The notes under the pieces: generated by a model | What the model saw: the letters and a program-made list of their open reading frames with translations, nothing else | What the model was told of the DNA's origin: nothing | Databases searched by the model: none | In this document: piece by piece, positions 1 through 11,920 of the stretch | How positions within the stretch are numbered: position 1 is the stretch's first letter | Layout: each line of letters opens with the position of its first letter | Source of the DNA: Arthrobotrys musiformis | Lineage: Eukaryota > Ascomycota > Orbiliomycetes > Orbiliales > Orbiliaceae | Reading direction: 5' to 3' | Length of the DNA stretch: 64,000 bases | Assembly: GCA_036971715.1 (NCBI GenBank) | Contig: JAVHJL010000007.1 | Coordinates: 248,001-312,000 of the forward strand | Translations under genes and position numbers: made by a program

Positions 1-1
1 G

Positions 2-511
2 GTTCCGCAGGGTAAAGAAGGAGAAATCTCGATCAAAGGCGAAAACGTGACGCAGGGGTATCTAAACAATCCCGCCGCCAATGCTAGTAGTTTTACAAAA
101 TCGGGGTACTTCAGAACAGGAGATCAGGGGAAGAAGGATGAAGACGGGTACGTTATCATCACTGGTAGGATCAAGGAGTTGATCAACCGTGGAGGTGAGA
201 AGATATCGCCGATAGAGATAGATAGTGCATTATTAGCCCACGAGACAGTTCAGGAGGCCGTCAGCTTCGCGATAGAGCACGAGATATTGGGACAGGTACC
301 CGGTGCGGCGGTTGTGTTCAAGGAAGGGAAACAAGTGGGTGTTGAGGAGTTAAAGAGGTTCCTGGGAGAGAAATTGGCAGCGTTTAAGATCCCTACGAAG
401 ATTTATGTTACGAAGCACATGCCCAAGACTGCCACCGGGAAAATCCAAAGAAGGATTGTGGCGGAGGAGATGAAGAGGGAGGAGGCCGTGCAAGGCAAGG
501 CGAAGTTGTAG
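2..511 (+). CDS. PCS60: Peroxisomal acyl-CoA/oxalyl-CoA synthetase (PCS60/FAT2-like), 3' end only
   Basis: Partial gene; the 5' part lies outside the window. The frame is open from base 2 and gives about 169 residues of the C-terminal part of an ANL-superfamily adenylate-forming enzyme. Visible landmarks are the YFRTGDQG motif (the Asp that binds the AMP ribose), the hinge region TGRIKELINRGGEKISP, and near the end PKTATGKIQRR, which holds the catalytic Lys of the mobile C-terminal domain. These enzymes join a carboxylic acid to CoA through an acyl-adenylate. The protein ends in Ala-Lys-Leu, a peroxisomal targeting signal type 1. PCS60/FAT2 (oxalyl-CoA synthetase) is the closest family I recognise by the hinge and the PTS1. 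Another peroxisomal acyl-CoA ligase is possible because the substrate pocket is not in view. Confidence 0.85.
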   Translation, partial: VPQGKEGEISIKGENVTQGYLNNPAANASSFTKSGYFRTGDQGKKDEDGYVIITGRIKELINRGGEKISPIEIDSALLAHETVQEAVSFAIEHEILGQVPGAAVVFKEGKQVGVEELKRFLGEKLAAFKIPTKIYVTKHMPKTATGKIQRRIVAEEMKREEAVQGKAKL

Positions 512-536
512 AAACCATCTTTGCTCTGTGGAGTTC

Positions 537-558
537 ATATATATATATATATATATAT
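537..558. repeat. (AT)11 microsatellite
   Basis: Perfect AT dinucleotide run starting 25 bp after the stop codon of the acyl-CoA synthetase gene, so in its 3' untranslated region or terminator. Confidence 0.9.
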
Positions 559-3500
559 TTAGTAAGGTATATGCTATCGAGGGTAGCTACTGTGCCAGGA
601 AAGGGGGGTTTATTGATCCGGTATCAATACGGTATTGTGACCATAATGCGTATTACAACGGTATTGGGAGCAAAAAACGACATATAATTCAGATTACAAC
701 AGTATTCAAAAACACCCTTCTTCTAGCACAGTACCTATTTGGAGATGTTCAAGTTGACCAATTTGGAACACAGTTGTGTAAGTATTTCTATAGATACCAT
801 AAATATTTTTAAAGCTCCTATATTACAACATTCATATCCCTTAGATTGCTAGATAGAATATGCTATAAACATCGATCGTACATCGAGCTCTACGCAGAAT
901 TTCTCGCGAATAGTTACTAGCCTAGGGCCTGATTCGATTGAAGTACATACTTAGTACCTTACTATCCAGATGTATTGCCTTGGGTGCAGGCTGGGTCTCG
1001 GGCCATATACCGTGGAATTGAGAATCTTAAGCGCGTAGGGGAAACTTTAGCCCCCAGTACGGGCGTAAATCAATTGATCAAATAGGCTCCATAAAATCCG
1101 TCATCTGTGAAGATTAGCTATCAGCTCACGAGATAGGATCAGTCGTAGAACTCCGCAGAAATCCCGCTAACCCAATATAATATCAATAACCATATTACAC
1201 TAAAATTACGAAATCCAACTTTGACAACTGCCCTCCTCTCATGCGTCGATGGTGATGTATGCGATGCCGTAATGATATTAATAATCGACTGCCGAAATCT
1301 ACTGCCGCTTGACATCATACTATGCGCTTGCGGAGTCGAGCTCCGCGATCCGTCCCATTGGTTCGTTGGAAGGGCATTGATCCGAGGAATTTTGACTTTT
1401 TGCAGTTCTTTTTTGCGAAGGGTTGGATGCCCACATGAAAAGAAGAATATATTCCAGATGGAATAAATCTTCCCTTTATATGGATACTTAACCCTGCATA
1501 TCAAAACGTATGGGTAGCACGTATTCGGAGCGGGGGAGAAGGGGGGGTGGAATGTTGAAAGCCGGAATAGGCCTAATGGATATTCAACCCTTTTCTTTTT
1601 TTTTGGAGTCTACATGCGGAAAATATACGAAGTGTTTCTTTGGATTGTTACGTTATACCCCACAACCGGGCGTTTGGTATTACTGTTCCGGGAAGAGGGG
1701 ACGAATGGGATTCCCAGCGGCATGGGCGAGGGAGGTCTCTCCCGAGAACCCAGGCCCATGATGTCGGAGGGATGGAGTTAGGTAGCCTCGGAAGGAGGCT
1801 TTAGAGGATTCGGCTTCGAGGATTCTAGAACTATTATTGTGAGCAATATAATACGGATTTGTGATATTGCTTGTGTAAATCCAGCAGTAGTCTCGGCGCC
1901 ATTCGGAAGGAACGGAGGGCCGCGGCCCGTGTCAATTAATTCCGACATGGAATTTCTAAACTATCAGATATGTCTATTTCCATTGGAATCCCGCGGCAAG
2001 ACCAAGTGGGTATCTGTATTTCAAATATCACGGAAAGTCCCGAACGCATTAAAAATCCAAGCCATGAGAAGAGGGGAAAGAAAAAACCCAACCAACATTG
2101 AAAAACTAGGCACCGGGCCGAGACTGTTATTCGCTCGCTCGTTCGTTCCGGAACCGTGGGAGTTCCCACAAACCCGGTAGGATACGCCACCAACATCATT
2201 TGCGCACATGTATTAAAAACGTAGTACATTCCCTCAACCATGGCTGAGTATTGTCTTTGTTTCTCGCGAAACATCCCCCCCGACTTAACTTACATCCGAA
2301 CGGTGGGATGATCAAAAAATAAAACAAAGAAACATGTTGAATTACCGTCGGCTGTGCCTTCCAATAATCAAGGTCGCTAGTTCGACTACGCCCTTTGTTT
2401 CTGAACCATTGATAAGATGGTGTGTCTACGAAAGCCCTGTAGATCCCCCATCCGAATACATACGAGCATTCCGCGGATCCGTTTTCATGTACATATGCTA
2501 GAAATAAGATCAACCTAGTAAACAAGGAGACATAAGTCATAACCCACACTCAGGGTCGGTTAGCTCGCCGCGTACTATACTATCCAATAAAACTGTATCT
2601 CCAGACAGAGCTCGCGCGAGGGAAATTGGTCAAGAACGTCTACGCCTCAAAGTATATTTCGGGAAAGGCAAAGCTTGATTCCTCGATTATATCTCTTGGC
2701 TAAGATTAGCGGAGTTGGGCGAGGATACAAGCGAGAAGTTGCAGGGAAGGGAGTGGAAGGGAAGGAGGAGGGGGCAAGAAGGAAGTTAGTCTCGAACCAT
2801 CGTGGGCTATTAGTGCCGAGACTTTCTTGGTACTTTATATATTTCATCAGAAGATCGCTAGTTTAAGTGGCTATCTATTTAGACTCGTGCGAGAGATCCT
2901 GAATAAACTAACAACTAAGCTTGATGCGGCTGTATTTGTCGATAATTACTTGCTTTGATATTTCCAACACCCGGTTCGTAAGAGACAAGATATCACCTCA
3001 GGAGGAAAGAAAAACTTTAGACAGATCCGGGGAAGGAAGGGGTTTGTTAAGGCTGATAACTATGTACATATCTCTCTTATCTAGGAAAAAAAAAATTTAC
3101 ATTGTATTAGCATCAATACCTTCGATCGATAGATTGTATATTATCGATTAACTATTATATTTTAATAACGTGACGTCAAATGACAGCATTACCGTCGCGT
3201 CTTATAGGCTAGCTGTTTAGTAATCGGCCGGATCCGGGGCGGCCCAGGCGAATGCCTTTCCCTCGGACGAAAAAAAAGGGCGAGTAATGCTTTAGATCTG
3301 GCAGTACCCTTTTTGGGGCCTTCGGAATATGCCATTGGGTATTAGTGGATTTTCGTCAGGACCGTCGGTTCTGGTAGATTGGGGTAGTCGGAAGTACCGC
3401 AGCTTAGCTTAGGGTCTGGCCTGGCATGGCTCTGGCCGATCTGGAAGTAGATGCACGGACACGCACGATCGCATGGATCGAGATACTAATTTTTTCGCGC

Positions 3501-3853
3501 GACAGAAAAACGTATCTGCTCAGAATCTCAATTGGCCTCCCTCCATGCATTGGGAAATTTGCCTTCGTGCTCGCTTTTCTCCGTTTCTTGTGGACTTGTC
3601 GCACTCATTTTCACGTGGGATACAAGGCGTATCGATGCTATTTGGCTATTTGTGGTATTTTATGCGTTGTCACTAGCCAGACGACGCCGTTTGGGTAACA
3701 CAACCTTACAACGTCCAACATGTCATCGTTCGTCACGTTCAAAGCAGCCACGGTAGACACAAACCCGCCTATTTTACTCCTTACCAGCTTCCTTCATGGG
3801 AACAAAGAGAAAGTAAAACCAAAAAAATTTCGTTTAGCAACTTTAATTGAAGC
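559..3853. other. Intergenic, no supported gene
   Basis: About 3.3 kb separating the acyl-CoA synthetase from the RUS-family gene. Open frames here are short (under about 120 codons), lack family features and are not joined by convincing splice sites. The first half is A+T-rich; the last 400 bp before 3854 is expected to hold the promoter of the downstream gene, but I see no distinct element. Confidence 0.6.
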
Positions 3854-6142
3854 ATGTCGTCTAGTCTCGAAAAGGGAGATTTAATCTCAATCGTGGAGAG
3901 AGATCAGTCGGGCACCATTACGGCCGAGTATCGACAACAGGAGAACCAAAATATCGTTCAAGTTCATCAGGCTCAGAATGTAAGTTCCCTTCTCCTTTCT
4001 CTCTTCGACTTGCCGTTAAACAGGTCGCACACCGTCAACCCCCTGGCTTTTTCTTTATTTACTCGTACATGAATCATGCTCCCCCCATAAAACCGCTTCG
4101 TACCACAGTACTTTGCCTCTCAGCTGAAGGATTGATGTTTTGTGGCCCTTGCAGAACTCGTTCCAGCCGCAGGCCATTAGCCATATCCAGAATATCGTCA
4201 ACATATTTCTTCCAGCTGGGTATCCTAAAAGTGTCACAGACGATTATCTAGAGTAAGTATACTACTTGTTACCTCCAAAGAAAAATAAAAAAAAAAATAA
4301 GTATAGTTTTCTTTTTAGTTGGTTGTGTGCTAAAGGTTGGTTATACATGGTGTGCTTGACTTTATAGATATCAAATTTATGTAAGTCTCAGTTCAGTTTA
4401 CCTGATTGGTACCGAATAGCAATAAGGCTTGCAAGCGAGCTGAGAGGGGAAAAAAAATTCTTTCAATCGTGCAGGACTCTCTTCAAGCATTCTCTAGTTC
4501 AATAGCAGGTCTTCTTTCCTCGCGAGCTGTCCTGCAAGGTGGGTGCCATCTTTCTCCCCTTCGAACTATGTACATTCACATCATGTGCATGAGGAAAAAG
4601 AAAAAAGAAAGAAAGAAAACGGCATGAAAGAAAAGAGGAGAAAGAGGAGTAATCGTGCGCCGTGCTTCCCTGTCCCGTATAGCTGACATTATGCCTACCA
4701 AGCGGGGACGTAGCCGTTGGATTCGAGGATTCCAATGCATCCACCACCGCAGCCGTCCTGCTAAAGATTGTTCAAGACTCGATCGGCCGGGTCGCTACCA
4801 TCCTATTCGCCCACCGACTGGGTAGCTCGCTCGAACCGGAATGCAAACGCTTCCGATTCGCGGCTGATATATTCAACGACTCGGCGTTGATCGTGGACTG
4901 CTTGTCCCCGGTGTTCCCTAAACCCTTGAGGGTCGTGCTGTTGAGCACTGCGGGGACGCTAAGAGCCTTGTGTGGCGTTGCCGGTGGAGGTGTGTCACGC
5001 CCCAAAGTCTCTTTTTTATTAATATTTTCCCTAAATTTCCCGAGAAAAGAGGTCATACGGCCGTCCCCGAAAATGTTTTCATTGACGTTGATACTGTTTA
5101 TATATTGCTTTTCTAATGTGTTTCTGTGCCATCTATTGTGACGAACAGGGTCCAAAGCTCAGTTGAGTGTGCATTTTTCAAAATGGGGAAATGTTGCCGA
5201 GTTGAACGCAAAAGTAAGGCTCCACTCTTAATGCAAGCTTAGTATCAAAGAGATCTTCCAGGCAATGGTACTGATTTGGGCATTACTCCAGGATTCAAGT
5301 CAGGAAACAGTTATCAGCTTGATGGGAATGTTGGTAAGAGAAATTGATATGCTGCTTTCTCTCACACCCTTCTTTTTTCTTCCTCCCTTCTTGCGAATGC
5401 ACTGCTCCTGCTGCCGTAGTCGGAGATAATATTTGATTAGATGAGAGCTGACCAAACACTCCGGGTTAAGGCGGGAAGTTTGGTCATCTCTTCGGTCACA
5501 TCTAAAACGGCAACATGGGCGTCAATGCTATTTCTGATAGTAGTTCACCTCTGGACCAACTACCGAGCTGTGAAGGCTGTGACGATGGTGACGCTAAACC
5601 GGCAACGGGCAAACTTTGTTATGTCAACGTTTGCTGAAACTGGTGTCATGTTGACGCCGAAGGATGTGGCGAGGCGAGAGCGTATCTTCGAGCGAGATGG
5701 CGTCCTCAGGTGGTGCGACGGGGCCATTGTCGGCTGGGCGGTCATAGGAACAAAGTTGTCGTCTATAGTTGCCCGGCCAAAGTTGACTTCTGGTCTTTCG
5801 CTGGCGGAGATCGCAAAAGCTTGCCCAACGGAGCAGTATATGCTTTCGTTTGGAGACAAGCTTCGAGACATACGCGTATGTATCTGCCTCGAAAATGGCT
5901 GTACGCCCGCTGGACAGTTTAGGGCTTGGATGCACGGCCTCTTATCGGCAAAGCTACTATCCGACAGGCGATCACAGGCGGTTACGGAGTCGGAAGCTCT
6001 ACAGGCCCTCGTCGATGCGAAACGCCGGCTTGACGGGATATTTGAAGAGTTTCTTTTGAAGGCTGCTGAGGCTGGCTGGGATATTGAAGATCCACAGCTC
6101 GAGACCTTGAATTCATACAGGTACGAGCGAAGAAAGCTGTAG
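3854..6142 (+). CDS. RUS family (DUF647) membrane protein, 8 exons
   Basis: Hand-spliced model of 451 residues: exons 3854-3979, 4155-4252, 4368-4380, 4475-4538, 4714-4989, 5149-5213, 5292-5333 and 5471-6142. All junctions are GT-AG and in phase. The product carries the signature blocks of the Root-UV-B-sensitive family: FLPAGYPKSVTDDYLEYQIY, DSLQAFSSSIAGLLSSRAVL, FAHRLGSSLEPECKRFRFAA, DCLSPVFP, and HLWTNYRAVKAV followed by TLNRQRAN. Hydrophobic stretches in exons 5 and 8 agree with a membrane protein. In plants RUS proteins take part in UV-B perception and vitamin-B6/auxin-related processes; the role in fungi is not established. Exon 3 has only 13 nt yet supplies conserved residues. The start is the first ATG of exon 1; an earlier non-coding exon cannot be excluded. 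The exon 4/5 junction (4538/4714) was chosen by phase and by the length of the conserved block. Confidence 0.9.
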
Positions 6143-6956
6143 CAAAACGATTGGATTATAATAAAATCAAATTCGCTTGTCAATAATGAAATCATTCATA
6201 TGGATATCAAATAATATACTTTTCCAAAAACTTTTCTCCAACCAAGATAATGAGAAGATGGCGCATGAAGTTAATGGTGGTTGGCGCAACGCAATTTATG
6301 TGATACATTTCGGAAAGGTTACATATAATTGGTGACCAAAATCTCACGCTTCGATGGCTTTTTCTAGAATATTAATGGAAGCCAGAGGGTGAGGTTCTTT
6401 TTAACAGGATTCCTTGGGAAGAAGGTTTCAAACCAGGCCAAGCGGATCGTCGTTATCCGCATCCACCGGGATGCTTCAGCCTATCACATGTGCAGCTTGC
6501 CATCCTGGTCCGCAGGTTCAGCCACTGTGAGCTTGGAAAAGGTAAGCTCCTCACCTAGTCTCGTATCTTGCGGTGTGATTTGCAATTGCGTTGACAAAAA
6601 AGCGCCCAGGTATGTAACTTGGCTTGGTCTTAGCTCTTTTTTGTGCTATTGGGACTCCACTTTCCTTTTACCGTCTCTTTTAAATCGGTCTCGGTGTTTT
6701 TTGAAGCTTGTGTGTGAAGGTATGGTACGGGCAGGCATGAGAAAGAGGTGCTGCTCCGCCGTCCGGGATCAAGAAAGCGAAAAATGCACCCGAGTGGAGC
6801 CGTCTCTTTGGGGTTTCCTCTTTTCCAATACGTCGAGATACACCCATAACTAGTACGATATATAGTAGTGTATGCACCTACAGGAGGGATACAGATTTGG
6901 GGGCCCTCACTGCAGGATGCAGGAAGTGGACCAAAGCTTTTTGAACTGGGATTCAG

Positions 6957-6983
6957 AAAAAAAAAAAAAAAAAAAAAAAAAAA
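6957..6983 (+). repeat. Poly(A)27 tract
   Basis: Uninterrupted run of 27 adenines on the plus strand in an intergenic stretch. No flanking target-site duplication or retroelement coding sequence is visible, so a simple homopolymer is the plainest reading. Confidence 0.9.
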
Positions 6984-9117
6984 TTGTGACATGCAAGCGC
7001 CAACCATTCAGTGGACCTTGCTTTCTGCAGATGCATCCTAAGTAAGTAATTTTCTTTAATTTTCTTTTATTTTCTTTTCCTCCCTTTGCTCGAAGCTTGC
7101 AGCTCCCAGGACCCTTGATCCCGGACATATTAGTGGGAAGATGGTGGGGTGCTTTTCGATGTATCCAGCAGGAGACCGTGGGCAGATAGATCCTGCTGTG
7201 AGAGGATCCACGAAGCATATTTAGCCAGGTGACGAATTAATACCCTAGCGAGGAGATTGTACATACATACATATGCAGCTTAGGCACACCGTATCTGAGA
7301 CCCAGGTCTACATAGTACATAACTCTGGAGCTGGTCGAGGAAAAGGTCGATAGGTCGGCATGTGTCCGCGACAGTGCAGCCCTGTGGGAACCATCGACAA
7401 GGGACGGGACAAGATGCGGATCGCTGGTGTGTGCTATCTGATCATCATCATGATCGCATTATACAGGATCTTTCTGTTGGCTTCTTTCTTTGAACGGGTG
7501 ATGACATTATATGGCAGGCATATGCACATCCATAAAAGGTTGGCTTTTCTTCCAGAAAACTTCTTTGGCGAAAATGGCCACCGGGTTCTTTGCCACCCGG
7601 CCGCTGGTTCTTGTTGACAAGTTGGGCTCTTTCGCAACCCCCCTCCTTTCCCTGGTTATAAGCACACCACTATCTATTTTGTCGTCAGGTTCCAGAAGCG
7701 TGAGAAGAATGCACAATACTAGCATAGGAATAAGAAAAAAAATTATATAAAAAATAACATAAAGAACAAAATATGATGGGGCTGTTAGAAACTCCGATTT
7801 ACAAACTGGTACTTTGCGGTGTCGTTGGCTGAGTGGTACACATAGATTGTGCATACTCACTGTGTAAGTAGGTACCATACATGTACATACACACTCGCTC
7901 ACTTGACTTACCCACATATTTGATAACTTGTTGGCAAGTCAGTTCAGTACCTCGGTAGGTACTTAGCTAGCTAGCGGTAGCCGTTCATGCTTTATGCTTA
8001 TGCGAGGGTTGGAAGGTTTGATTGATCGAAGCCCGCTGGTAGAATCCATACCAGACACATACCTAGCGAACCCGCTCCGACCATTGGACTTGCCGAAATG
8101 AGGCCCTTGAGGGTTCTGTGCATGATATGAAAGGGCCGTCCAATCTGCGTGAAGAGAAGCAAAGGAGACTCGACAGAAATACTTACATACATACGGACGG
8201 GAAGTCGGCGTGGTATGCAGTACCCATGTAGATTCTACGTACAGTACCTACATACACACTAAGTAGCTTTGATATCGAGGAGAGGTTCCCTGTGCGGACA
8301 ACACAACGTTCGTGAGAGGCCCACGGTTGCACAGCGCATTACCACTTTCGAGAACCGCAACATTAACATCTCAACATCAACATTCAAACATTCAAGCATC
8401 ATCGCTGGCACAACCGGCGTCTCAGCCGGTGTTCGAGAAAAGTTCATGCCATGCCCTCCCTCCCCCTCTCTATTTTTCGCCATCTCTCGACAATTTTAGT
8501 TTCCAGTCCAGGTTTGTAATCGAGAAACAGCCGTAGCGGTTTGTCGGGTGCGATGCATTTGCATTATTAGAAATCGATATCGACCAGGCCCAATCACTGG
8601 TCTCAAAGAAGAAACCACTACTCAACTTGCAGTTGTGGACCTTCACCGTCACCCTCGCGCTAAAACCGACCTTTTTGCTCCCAGAAAGAACCTCTGCAAA
8701 AAAAAGAAAGATCAAAGTAACAGGGAGAGACAGGGAAAGGCGAAAGATGGTGTGCTAAAGAAGACACCAACACACTATCCATTACATATTTGCTTTTCGA
8801 CGAACGAACTAACTTGCTTCGATCAACCCCAGTAGCACACACACACTTCCTCTCACACACAACAGAACGATGGGACCACCCCGGTCACTGACAGGTGATG
8901 GGTGTTTGGGAAGGGAAAAAAACAGCACTAACTAAAGCAGATTTGTTAGTCGTGGTAACTCGACTGCACCACACTGCTTTGCATTGCTTTACTTTGCTTG
9001 GGAGGTCGGGGCTTCTTAATAATACTTCGACGGTACCCACACTCTCGAACTGGCCCTCTTTTTGCTGCTTGCTTGTTGCGAATATTCGCACATATTAAAT
9101 CCTCAAGATACCAGTTA

Positions 9118-9138
9118 CACCTCACCTCACCTCACCTC
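9118..9138 (+). repeat. CTCAC pentamer tandem repeat
   Basis: About four copies of a C/T/A pentamer in the pyrimidine-rich upstream region of the RGS gene. Confidence 0.8.
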
Positions 9139-9299
9139 TTACCGACTTTACCTGGACACTTCGAAACCGAACAGACACGGAGAGTTTGACAGCACCAGCA
9201 TCCTATCCTTGTGTTCACAACGAAACAGGAGGGAGAAAAAAAAAACAAGGGAACGACTACCTCACGAATTGGGAGTTACCTAGCCAGTGGTAGACAAAG

Positions 9300-10834
9300 G
9301 GAACAATATCTGAATTGACAGCGACCCGCCCGACATTAACTCCCCCATTCTTCTCGTCGACGACACGCTCATTCTAATCGAACGAAGTTCTGCCAGTGGT
9401 TAATAAAACCGTCCATCTGTCTGTCGACGTTTTCCAGCCCTTTTGGGGTTATAACCAGAGTTCATTAGCAAGGGCATGGGGATTCTCGAACAATAGAAGT
9501 AGCCAAAAGAGGCAGCATCGTCGAGTCCAATCCCATTCCCTCTTGATCTACGCATTCCTTGCCTTCTCCAGCCATAAACCTTTCTTGCGTCTGCTGCCCT
9601 CTATTATTATCATTTGCAGGTACTGTCTGTGGATGAAGTAAGGGAAAACTTTCATGAACTGAATTTGAACGAACCTCGTCTACACTTGCCCAACCGTGAA
9701 ACTCATAATTATTACCAAACTCTGGCCTCATATATCTCGACCACCATCCCTACAATTACATATTTTTACTTATCTACTACTATTATTACTTACATATTCT
9801 TCATATCCTTCACCCTCTCCCTTCCAATTCTCTGTCCGACCCTTCTGCTGCTGCTCCGCTCTCGGGTTGCCACATCCTCTGCATCATCCCCCGTCGCACC
9901 GGACACGACGTGGATTCTTTGACCAAACAGTTTATTCTGGCTTTGTACGACCTCTCGCCCGATCCAACCGGCTTGATACCCTCCTCGCGAGCTCTTCCTG
10001 CTTCCCGTCAGACATCGACAAGCTCGCATTGAGACCTCAGATTGCCCTTTTTTTGTGAGAACGGTGGAGGACGTCAGGAGACAGGCACGCAGCGTAACAT
10101 CTCTCACCGACTTGTCTCAACAGCGACGCAACCTACCAACCACAGTCACTGGACCCGCAGAAAAAGAAGTAAACCTAACAGGCTTCATACATACTCCGAG
10201 CAAAGACAAGAAATCGCCGATTGAGTTAGTTCTTTTTGGGTTATCCTTTCAGTTCGAAGTTTAATGCTGAACTGAAGCTTTGGGTTTGTCTCACCAACCA
10301 CCATTCTACGTCTTTGAATACATACTTCCTACTCTCCACCCAAGCATGCAGTAACTTTTTCTCTCAACTTTGGCTCAATCTACCTCAAATTGTCATAAAA
10401 GTCTACTTGTATGCCTATCGACATTAAAGAACTGCCACGCCCCCTACCTGAGCATTTTGCCTTTTCCACAAAAATCTCTCACTTTCATGAAAACATCACT
10501 TCTGCTGTTACTGGCCTGCGGCTTTTTCACACGGTATTAACTGGATCTTTAAACTTCTAGAAGCCTAGCAACCTTTCCGTCTTCTCCTCCGATTGTATAC
10601 GTTGGGTAGTCCGACCAGGAATTCGACATAGATTTCGATCCCTTTCGCACGATACTAGGGTGGGATTAGGGATACAGGGTCCAAGGCTCCTTTTCAACTT
10701 TTTTTTCTTCCTTTCTTCAGCACATCGCCAGCGTTTCAATGCGATAGCGACACCCGGGGAACAATTTTTCACTCCGCACAAAAATTTTTCCCTTACATTG
10801 GTTGCAATCCGATTTAAAAAACCCGGATTAGCAA
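9300..10834 (+). promoter_or_regulatory. Probable long pyrimidine-rich 5' leader/promoter of the RGS gene
   Basis: About 1.5 kb directly before the RGS start codon is strongly C/T-rich on the plus strand (for example 9700-9900 and 10330-10560) and holds many short upstream ATG frames. Fungal developmental regulators often have such leaders, sometimes with introns. The transcription start cannot be placed by eye. Confidence 0.45.
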
Positions 10835-11920
10835 ATGGTTTTCAAAGGAAGTATGTCTGCGCGGAATTATAGACGTCCACCGTCCCTACGTCTCTCAAGA
10901 TCCAGATCTTCGTCCGACAACTCGCCTAGCGTGTCACCCAATCACTCTGATCAAGAGGACGACGACATGTCGTCCAACACTAGTGAGTTTCAGTCAAGAC
11001 CTGCAAGCTTGACGATGGCGGCTGGTGCTTATTGCCCTCGACGGCCGACACTCGCGGAGGTTCTTGCAAACAAGGCAAGCCCGCCTTATACTCTAAGTGC
11101 CTTTATGGCCTATCTATCGCAAAACCATTGCCTCGAGACTTTGGAATTCACGATGGATGCTAAGAGATATAGAAAACATTACCAGTCGATGACCTCATCG
11201 CCTGGCGGCTCTCCGATAACTCCCTCGGATGAATCGTGTCAATATGTCAAGATGTTGTGGCAGAGACTTATGGATGCATACATTCAGCCTAATGGTCCTA
11301 GGGAAGTTAACGTTCCCGGTACTATTCGAGACGAGCTCTTGAGCCTCCCAACAACATACCTCCCTCCCCATCCCGACTCGCTGGATTCTGCCGTCAACAT
11401 AATACACGAGCTTATGGAGGAGTCTATCTTGATGCCGTTTCTAAATTCCGTCGGCACCGAATTCAAGCCTTCATACCCAGCGCCATGGGAGTGCGACAAC
11501 GCATACATGCGTGGCAGTCTTGATGAACGGGTTCTTTACAAGTCCCGGCAAAGTTCTGGCTCGCCACCAGCTCTGGATTATTCTTCTTCCTACTCTTCTG
11601 GAACAACCGGGTCGGGTCAGTCGCGGACCGGAGCTTCGCCATTCAGCCCTGCGCTAGGGTGGCACCGGCATTCTGCACAGCCTGCGCCAAGCTCGTGGGG
11701 TGGTAGCAATAGTGGCGACAGCATCATCGAGGAGAGCTCAGAGTCTATGGTTTCTCCAATGACGCCTCCGCATACCCCTCCGAGCTGCGAATCTAGCAGC
11801 CCAAAGGGGGGCAGGTCTCACGAAACCTGGAGGAAGATGACTGGGAAACTCGGATGGTCAAAAAGCAGAAGAGGGAATATTCCCAACCTTACTAGTCGGT
11901 CGAGTGATCCTTACCAATGA
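10835..11920 (+). CDS. rgsA: RGS-domain regulator of G-protein signalling (RgsA-type)
   Basis: Intron-free frame of 361 residues. Residues about 82-206 form an RGS domain that begins PYTLSAFMAYLSQNHCLETL and then EFTMDAKRYRKHY, and ends with helices containing DSAVNIIHELMEESILMPFL. A Ser/Pro-rich insertion lies at about 118-134. RGS proteins speed GTP hydrolysis by G-alpha subunits and so switch off heterotrimeric G-protein signals. The single domain without DEP modules, the short basic/Ser-rich N-terminus (1-70) and the long Ser/Pro/Gly-rich tail (215-361) fit the Aspergillus RgsA / Magnaporthe Rgs2 class better than FlbA/Rgs1. That subclass call is from memory. Met1 and Met7 are both possible starts. 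The gene sits alone, with several kb of gene-free DNA on both sides. Confidence 0.88.
   Translation: MVFKGSMSARNYRRPPSLRLSRSRSSSDNSPSVSPNHSDQEDDDMSSNTSEFQSRPASLTMAAGAYCPRRPTLAEVLANKASPPYTLSAFMAYLSQNHCLETLEFTMDAKRYRKHYQSMTSSPGGSPITPSDESCQYVKMLWQRLMDAYIQPNGPREVNVPGTIRDELLSLPTTYLPPHPDSLDSAVNIIHELMEESILMPFLNSVGTEFKPSYPAPWECDNAYMRGSLDERVLYKSRQSSGSPPALDYSSSYSSGTTGSGQSRTGASPFSPALGWHRHSAQPAPSSWGGSNSGDSIIEESSESMVSPMTPPHTPPSCESSSPKGGRSHETWRKMTGKLGWSKSRRGNIPNLTSRSSDPYQ

Larger units (their letters stand above)
6143..9299. other. Intergenic, no supported gene
   Basis: Gene-free stretch after the RUS gene. Frames up to about 150 codons (for example 6389-6853) have no recognisable domain and odd composition. 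It contains an A27 run at 6957-6983 and a CTCAC tandem repeat at 9118-9138. From about 8.2 kb the plus strand becomes C/T- and CA-rich, which suggests the upstream region of the RGS gene begins there. Confidence 0.5.

Noticed and set aside
1330..1346. Small inverted repeat GCGGAG/CTCCGC as a terminator
   Set aside because: Six-bp stem without context; such hairpins are frequent by chance and are not terminators in fungi.
6389..6853. 154-codon plus-strand frame
   Set aside because: No recognisable family; likely chance.
6957..6983. Poly(A)27 as the tail of a retroposed copy
   Set aside because: No coding remnant upstream and no target-site duplication seen.
7826..7836. TGGCTGAGTGG, resembling a tRNA A-box
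   Set aside because: No B-box within 100 bp downstream and no cloverleaf pairing.
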